DNA from: Pseudomonadota bacterium
Lineage (GTDB): Bacteria > Pseudomonadota > Gammaproteobacteria > Steroidobacterales > Steroidobacteraceae
Assembly (NCBI GenBank): GCA_021850555.1
Contig: JAJZLX010000341.1
Span: 1-34,833 of the forward strand
DNA length: 34,833 nucleotides
Reading direction: 5' to 3'
Shown here: positions 30,026 to 34,833 of the stretch, in pieces
Layout: each line of letters begins with the position of its first letter
Position numbering within the stretch: the stretch's first letter is position 1
Position numbers and translations under genes: made by a program
The notes under the pieces: generated by a model
What the model saw: the letters and a program-made list of their open reading frames with translations, nothing else
What the model was told of the DNA's origin: nothing
Database searches by the model: none

Positions 30026-30868
30026 TCAGCCCGGGACCGGCGCACGCCCGGTCAATGCGGCCAACACCGGGGCGGTGAGCGGGCGCACGCCGCGCCAGAG
30101 CCGGAAGGATTCCGCCGCCTGCTCGACCAGCATTCCCCAGCCGGGCACGGCGCGCGCGCAGCCGCGGTCGTGCGCCCAGCGAACGAACGCCGTGTCGCCC
30201 TTGCCGTAAGCCATGTCATAACAGAACGTTTCGGGGCCCAGCACCGTGGCGGGCACGTCGGGCAGCTCGCCGGTGAGGCTGGCCGAGGTGGCGTTGATCA
30301 CCAGGTCGAACTCGCCGTGGCCGATCTGGCCGAAGCCGGCGCCCCGGACATCGCCCAGCGCCGCGAACGAGGCTGCAAGCGCCTGGGCCCGCTCGGCCGT
30401 GCGGTTGGCGACCACGATGGATTGCGGCCTCTGCGCAAGCAGCGGCGCGATCACTCCGCGCGCCGCCCCCCCTGCCCCGAGCAGCAGCACCCGGCGGCCC
30501 GCGATCGCAAGCTGCAGGTTGTGGGTCAGGTCCTGCACGAGGCCCGCCCCGTCGGTGTTGTCACCGAGCAAGGTGCCGTCGCGGTGCGCTGCCAGAGTGT
30601 TGATCGCGCCGGCCTGCCGGGCGCGCTCGGTCAGCTCGTTGGCGAGCTGCAGGGCGCGGGTCTTGTGCGGCACGGTGATGTTGACGCCCCGGCCTCCCTC
30701 TGCGAAAAACCCGGCGACGCGCCGGGTGAACTCCTCCGGGGCCACATCCATCAGACGGTAGCTCATCGACTGGCCCGTCTGGCGCGCGAACAGCGAATGA
30801 ATGAAAGGCGAGAGGCTGTGGGCCACCGGATGGCCAACCACGGCATACTGATCCACTGTCCCTTCCAT
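30026..30868 (-). CDS. aroE: Shikimate dehydrogenase
   Basis: A 280-residue NADP-dependent enzyme that reduces 3-dehydroshikimate to shikimate in aromatic amino-acid synthesis. The substrate site shows VGHPVAHSLSPFIH, catalytic Lys69 in NITVPHKT and Asp106 in GDNTDG. The NADP site has GAGGAARG (131-138) and NRT (155-157), the AroE-type phosphate clamp. GWGMLVEQAAESF closes the fold. ATG at 30868 (MEGTVDQYAVVG) is the family start; the frame is open far upstream through rlmJ but without homology. rlmJ lies 32 bases upstream on the same strand. Confidence 0.97.
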   Translation of the reverse strand: MEGTVDQYAVVGHPVAHSLSPFIHSLFARQTGQSMSYRLMDVAPEEFTRRVAGFFAEGGRGVNITVPHKTRALQLANELTERARQAGAINTLAAHRDGTLLGDNTDGAGLVQDLTHNLQLAIAGRRVLLLGAGGAARGVIAPLLAQRPQSIVVANRTAERAQALAASFAALGDVRGAGFGQIGHGEFDLVINATSASLTGELPDVPATVLGPETFCYDMAYGKGDTAFVRWAHDRGCARAVPGWGMLVEQAAESFRLWRGVRPLTAPVLAALTGRAPVPG

Positions 30869-30900
30869 GCGCCCGATTTTGCGCCTGGCGAGCCGGCCTG

Positions 30901-31743
30901 TCACCCTGGAGCGACACGACGAATCGTCGTGCCTCCGCCGTGTCCGCCATCGAGGTGCCGGTGCAGCTCCGCCAACCACGATCCCATGCTTTCCTCCACC
31001 CGGTAGGGAGGATTGACAATCAGCATGCCCGAGCCGTTGAGTGCGACTCGGGAGTCGCGCGGATAGAGCCACAATTCGGCCAGCAGTATCTCCCTGCCGA
31101 TATCCCGGGCGAGGCCCGCCTGCCAACCGGCGCCTGTGCGCTCGTCCTTGATGGGATACCAGATTGCGAGCACTCCCGTGGGGAAGCGGCGCAGCGCATC
31201 GCAGCAGGCGGCCCGTACGCGCTCGAGGTCCCGCCGGCTCTCCTCGTAGGGAGGATCGATGAAGACGAGCCCGCGCCGCTCGGGCGGCGGCAGCGCCGCG
31301 CGCATCTGCTCGAAACCATCGCCGCTGTCGATACGGATGCGGCGTTGCCCGCGAAACGCCGCCAGCGACTTTTCCAATGCCCGCGCCTGCGCGGGCAGCC
31401 ACTCGATCAGCACCGCTCGATCCTGGGCCCTGAGCTCGCCCGCGGCCAGCCAGGGGGAACCGGGGTACAGCCGCGCCGAGTTGCACTGCCGGCGCAGCTG
31501 CGCGATGCAATCCAGGTAGTGACGCAGCTCCTCGGCCACGCAGGCCTCGCTCGTGAGTCGCGTGATGCCGGCTGCGGCCTCCGCCGCCGAGTCGGACAGA
31601 TCGTACACGCCGCGACCGGCATGAGTTTCCAGGTAAAGGAAACCCTTGTCCTTGCGTTTCAGAGCCGTGAGCAGCGCCAGCAGCGTAACGTGCTTGTGGA
31701 CGTCCGCAAAGTTGCCGGCATGGTGGGCATGGCGGTATTTCAT
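30901..31743 (-). CDS. rlmJ: 23S rRNA (adenine-2030-N6)-methyltransferase RlmJ
   Basis: A 280-residue SAM-dependent enzyme that methylates A2030 of 23S rRNA. The N-terminus MKYRHAHHAGNFADVHKH is diagnostic, followed by YLETHAGRGVYDL (SAM site) and the catalytic DPPYE (163-167), an N6-adenine methyltransferase motif IV. AIWYPIKDE and NPPY near the C-terminus also fit. ATG at 31743 is chosen on this N-terminus over an upstream in-frame start at 31833. It is divergent from dprA across 95 bases and probably co-transcribed with aroE. Confidence 0.97.
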   Translation of the reverse strand: MKYRHAHHAGNFADVHKHVTLLALLTALKRKDKGFLYLETHAGRGVYDLSDSAAEAAAGITRLTSEACVAEELRHYLDCIAQLRRQCNSARLYPGSPWLAAGELRAQDRAVLIEWLPAQARALEKSLAAFRGQRRIRIDSGDGFEQMRAALPPPERRGLVFIDPPYEESRRDLERVRAACCDALRRFPTGVLAIWYPIKDERTGAGWQAGLARDIGREILLAELWLYPRDSRVALNGSGMLIVNPPYRVEESMGSWLAELHRHLDGGHGGGTTIRRVAPG

Positions 31744-31838
31744 TTGGACCAACGGTAGCAAATGGATCGCATTTTCAGGTGTTCGCACCGCATTTGAGGG
31801 GGACCGATCGAGCGCGCGCGGACCTAAGCTCATCGGCG

Positions 31839-32936
31839 ATGAGCAAAATGTCCGTGTGTGCCAGGCTCGCGCGTGTCCCCGGTCTGACAGCCGACCACCT
31901 CCGCTGGCTCGCCCGCGAGGCAGGCGGCGATCTCGAGCGGCTGTGCGATCCGGCGGTCATTGCCCGCGTGGACCTGCCGCCGGCGGCTCGGCAGTCCCTG
32001 ATGGCGCCCGATCAGGCGGCGCTGCGCGCGGACCTGGACTGGTGCGCGGCCAGCGGGGTGCAGGTAATCCTCTGCATCGATGAGGCTTATCCGTTCCAGC
32101 TCGCCGCAACTCGAAGCGCGCCGCCGGCATTGTACGTTCTCGGATCGGTGCAGGCGCTCAAGAACCCCCAGCTCGCCATGGTGGGCTCGCGCAGCCCCAC
32201 TCCCGCCGGCCGGAGCATCGCGCGGGAATTCGCCGCCGCGCTAGCGCGCTGGGGCCTCACCATCACCAGCGGCCTGGCGACGGGCATCGATGCGGCCAGC
32301 CACGAAGGGGCGCTCGAGGCCGGGGACACGATCGCGGTGCTCGGCAGCGGGCTGGATCACATCTACCCCGCGGAGAACGCCAACCTCGCCCGGCACATCC
32401 AGGGCCGCGGCGCGCTGGTGTCCGAGTTCCCACCCCGGACGCGTCCCGCGCGACAGAACTTTCCGCGCCGCAACCGCATCATCAGCGGGCTCGCCCTGGG
32501 CACGCTGGTCGTCGAGGCAGCCGCGGACAGCGGCTCGCTGATCACCGCTCGCTGGGCGGGGGAACAGGGTCGGGAGGTATTTGCGATCCCGGGCCCGATC
32601 CGCAGCCCCCTGTCACGCGGCTGCCACAAACTGATCCGTGACGGCGCGCATCTGGTCGAGGCTCCGTCACAGGTGCTGCCGGAGATCCATTTTTCTCTAA
32701 AAAATCAAATTCTTATGACCGATCCACCCGGCCTGCCGGCGGCCGCCGCATTGGACAAGGATTATGAAATGCTGTTAGATGCGCTCGACTTTGAACCCGT
32801 GACGCTCGATACCCTGGCGGCCCGCTCAGGCTTGTCCGGCGAGTCGATCGCCTCAATGTTGCTGATTCTCGAGCTGCAGGGGCGCGTCTCTCCGTACCCC
32901 GGCGGCCGGTATGGCCGGCTCGGGACTGACCGCTGA
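31839..32936 (+). CDS. dprA: DNA-processing protein DprA (Smf)
   Basis: A 365-residue protein that loads RecA on single-stranded DNA during transformation. After an N-terminal helical domain comes the Rossmann-like core with GSRSPTP (116-122), TSGLATGIDAASHEGAL, VLGSGLDHIYPAENANL, FPRRNRIISGLALGTLVVEA and SGSLITARWAGEQGREVFAIPG. The C-terminal winged-helix (DML1-like) domain covers about 310-360. An AT-rich stretch with six consecutive A lies in the linker between them (codons 284-293). ATG at 31839 (MSKMSV) is used; upstream in-frame ATG at 31779 gives unlikely residues. topA starts 21 bases after its stop. Confidence 0.96.
   Translation: MSKMSVCARLARVPGLTADHLRWLAREAGGDLERLCDPAVIARVDLPPAARQSLMAPDQAALRADLDWCAASGVQVILCIDEAYPFQLAATRSAPPALYVLGSVQALKNPQLAMVGSRSPTPAGRSIAREFAAALARWGLTITSGLATGIDAASHEGALEAGDTIAVLGSGLDHIYPAENANLARHIQGRGALVSEFPPRTRPARQNFPRRNRIISGLALGTLVVEAAADSGSLITARWAGEQGREVFAIPGPIRSPLSRGCHKLIRDGAHLVEAPSQVLPEIHFSLKNQILMTDPPGLPAAAALDKDYEMLLDALDFEPVTLDTLAARSGLSGESIASMLLILELQGRVSPYPGGRYGRLGTDR
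32689..32718 (+). other. AT-rich island in the dprA linker with A6 run
   Basis: About 30 bases with very few G or C sit inside strongly GC-rich coding sequence, encoding HFSLKNQILM. It contains A6 at 32699-32704, which with the next base gives the in-frame heptamer A AAA AAT. It lies about 240-270 bases upstream of topA. It could be a transcription start region for topA, a slippage site, or simply a relaxed linker. Confidence 0.5.
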
Positions 32937-32957
32937 ATACAGGATTCCCAGCGAGAC

Positions 32958-34833
32958 ATGGCTGAAAACCTGGTCGTCGTTGAATCGCCCGCCAAGGCGA
33001 AGACCATCAAGAAATACCTGGGCAAGGACTTCGAAGTGCTGGCCTCCTACGGCCACGTCCGCGACCTCATCCCCAAGGAGGGAGCGGTGGACCCCGATCG
33101 CGGCTACAGCATGCAATACCGGGTGCTCGAGAAGAACGAGCGCCACATCGAGAGCATCGCGCGGGGGCTGAAGAAATCGAAGGCGCTCTACCTGGCGACC
33201 GACCCGGATCGCGAGGGCGAGGCGATCGCCTGGCACCTGAGGGAAATCCTCAAGGCCCGCGGCGACCTCGACGGCAAGGCGGTCCATCGCGTGGCTTTCT
33301 ACGAAATCACGCGCAACGCGATCCGCGAGGCGGTCTCCCAGCCTCGGGACCTGTCGCTCGATCTGGTCAACGCGCAGCAGGCCCGTCGGGCGCTCGATTA
33401 CCTGGTGGGCTTCAACCTCTCGCCCCTGCTGTGGAAGAAAGTCCGGCGCGGCCTGTCCGCCGGCCGGGTGCAGAGCCCGGCGCTGCGCATGATCTGCGAG
33501 CGCGAGGCCGAGATCGAGGCCTTCATCGCCCGGGAATACTGGACGCTCGAGGGGCAGGGGTCCGTCGCGAGCGCCGCGCCGTTCCCGCTGAGACTGCTCG
33601 AGTATCGCGGCGGCAAGGTAGAACAGTTCTCTTTCACCAACGAGACCCAGGCTCGCGAGGTGGAACGCGCCATCGAGAGCGCCGCCCTGGAGGCGGCCGG
33701 CGGCCGCGCGCCGGGCCGGCTGCGCGTGCTGTCCGTGGAGCGCAAGCAGCGGCGGCGCACGCCCGCCCCGCCCTTCACCACTTCCACGCTGCAGCAGGAG
33801 GCGGCGCGCAAGCTCGGCTTCAACGCCCGGCGCACCATGCGGCTTGCGCAACAGCTCTACGAAGGCGTCGATCTCGGCGAGGGCAACATCGGCCTGATCA
33901 CCTACATGCGCACCGACTCGGTCAACCTGGCGGCCGAGGCCGTGCGCGAGATCCGCGAAGTGGCCGCGCGCCTGTACGGAAAGGACGAGGTGGCCGAGGA
34001 GCCGCGCATCTTCAAGACCAAGTCGAAGAACGCCCAGGAGGCGCACGAGGCGATCCGCCCGACCTCCGCGGCGATCACGCCCGCGGAGGTCGAGAGCAAA
34101 ATCGACAATGACCTGTACAGGCTGTACTCGCTCATCTGGAAGCGAGCCGTCGCCTCGCAGATGGCGGTGGCGGTATTCGACACCGTCGCGGCCGACATGG
34201 TGGCGGGCCCCGATTCGCCCGAGCGCCACGTGCTGCGCGCCACCGGCTCGACGCTGGTGAAGCCCGGTTATATCTCGGTCTACCAGGAAGGCACGGACGA
34301 TGCCAAGGCGGACGAGGACGATCACGCGTTGCCGCCGCTGCAGGAGGGCGATCTGGTCGACCTGGTGGCGCTGCACGCCGATCAGCACTTCACCGAGCCG
34401 CCGCCTCGCTACAGCGAGGCCTCGCTCGTCAAGGCGCTGGAGGAGCACGGCATCGGCCGCCCCTCGACCTATGCCACCATCATCTCGACCCTGCAGGACC
34501 GCGAATATGTCGAGATGGACAACCGGCGCTTCATTCCCACCGACATCGGCAAGATCGTCAACCGGTTCCTGACCGAGCATTTCCACCGCTACGTGGAATA
34601 CGGCTTCACCGCTGCGATGGAGGACGAGCTCGACGCCGTCTCGCGCGGCGAGGAGGTCTGGACCACTCCGCTCGAGAAGTTCTGGAAGCCCTTCATCCAC
34701 CAGGTCGAGCACACCGAGAAGACCGTCACACGCGAGCAGGTCGCGCAGGCGCGCGAGCTCGGCACCGACCCGGGGAGCGGCAAGCCGATCACCGTGCGCA
34801 TGGGACGCTTCGGCCCGTTCGTGCAGATCGGCA
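32958..34833 (+). CDS. topA: DNA topoisomerase I, 5' part (runs off the window)
   Basis: The first 625 residues of topoisomerase I, which relaxes negative supercoils. The Toprim domain begins MAENLVVVESPAKAKTIKKY and holds the acidic TDPDREGEAIAWHL. Next come the cap domains with LSAGRVQSPALRM and the active-site Tyr316 in GLITYMRTDSVNL. EEHGIGRPSTYATII is also typical. The last visible residues (VRMGRFGPFVQIG) belong to the start of the C-terminal zinc-ribbon-type repeats. The gene is open at base 34833. ATG at 32958 follows GCGAGAC. It is close behind dprA, so read-through is likely. Confidence 0.98.
   Translation, partial: MAENLVVVESPAKAKTIKKYLGKDFEVLASYGHVRDLIPKEGAVDPDRGYSMQYRVLEKNERHIESIARGLKKSKALYLATDPDREGEAIAWHLREILKARGDLDGKAVHRVAFYEITRNAIREAVSQPRDLSLDLVNAQQARRALDYLVGFNLSPLLWKKVRRGLSAGRVQSPALRMICEREAEIEAFIAREYWTLEGQGSVASAAPFPLRLLEYRGGKVEQFSFTNETQAREVERAIESAALEAAGGRAPGRLRVLSVERKQRRRTPAPPFTTSTLQQEAARKLGFNARRTMRLAQQLYEGVDLGEGNIGLITYMRTDSVNLAAEAVREIREVAARLYGKDEVAEEPRIFKTKSKNAQEAHEAIRPTSAAITPAEVESKIDNDLYRLYSLIWKRAVASQMAVAVFDTVAADMVAGPDSPERHVLRATGSTLVKPGYISVYQEGTDDAKADEDDHALPPLQEGDLVDLVALHADQHFTEPPPRYSEASLVKALEEHGIGRPSTYATIISTLQDREYVEMDNRRFIPTDIGKIVNRFLTEHFHRYVEYGFTAAMEDELDAVSRGEEVWTTPLEKFWKPFIHQVEHTEKTVTREQVAQARELGTDPGSGKPITVRMGRFGPFVQIG

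Noticed and set aside
32853..34712. A 619-codon minus-strand open frame opposite topA
   Set aside because: topA on the plus strand is unmistakable; the antisense frame is only long because GC-rich codons avoid stops.

Overview
The window is GC-rich chromosomal DNA from a gammaproteobacterium. Several neighbourhoods match blocks known from Pseudomonas-like genomes: priA-argS-SPOR protein, and rsmB-fmt-def-LysM protein with dprA and aroE nearby. An rlmJ gene, a DUF4390-ntrY-ntrX block and an ECF sigma/DUF3106 operon fit a lineage around Xanthomonadales, Nevskiales or Steroidobacterales. That placement is inference from gene content and order; no rRNA or tRNA gene is visible to settle it. There is no prophage, transposase, integrase or CRISPR array. 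This is core genome with a few less-characterised genes embedded.

Layout. 1-6.9 kb: the edge of a probably frameshifted WYL-type regulator, a cyclic-nucleotide-domain patatin lipase and a FadI-type thiolase (all minus strand), then a plus-strand run of dienelactone hydrolase, ferrochelatase (hemH), cytochrome b561 and YceI. 6.9-11.3 kb (minus): two unrecognised small genes, acetyl-CoA synthetase, a stand-alone 5'-3' exonuclease and an HNH nuclease. 11.6-14.4 kb (plus): three-gene proton-translocating transhydrogenase (pntAA-pntAB-pntB). 14.5-16.5 kb (minus): a tightly overlapping ECF sigma, DUF3619-like membrane protein, small lipoprotein and DUF3106 operon. 16.6-21.4 kb (plus): priA, argS and an FtsN-like SPOR protein. 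21.4-28.5 kb (minus): def-fmt-rsmB-DUF4390-ntrY-ntrX, nearly all overlapping or within a few bases. 28.7-34.8 kb: a TsaP-like LysM lipoprotein (plus), rlmJ-aroE (minus), then dprA and topA (plus; topA runs off the end).

How the genes work together. def and fmt remove and add the N-formyl group and rsmB modifies 16S rRNA, so the promoter-proximal half of that operon serves translation. The same transcript probably carries an envelope protein and the NtrY/NtrX two-component system. priA (replication restart), dprA (recombination mediator) and topA form a DNA-maintenance theme, to which the exonuclease and HNH nuclease may belong. hemH, cytochrome b561 and YceI form a heme/respiratory membrane cluster.

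Most interesting signals: an NtrX whose AAA+ motor has lost the Walker A lysine, the Walker B aspartate and the GAFTGA loop; a DUF3106 protein built from 18-residue repeats inside a sigma-factor operon; a TsaP homologue that appears to be lipidated; and an AT-rich A6 slippery site in dprA. I found no clear evidence of a wholly new defence or mobile system.
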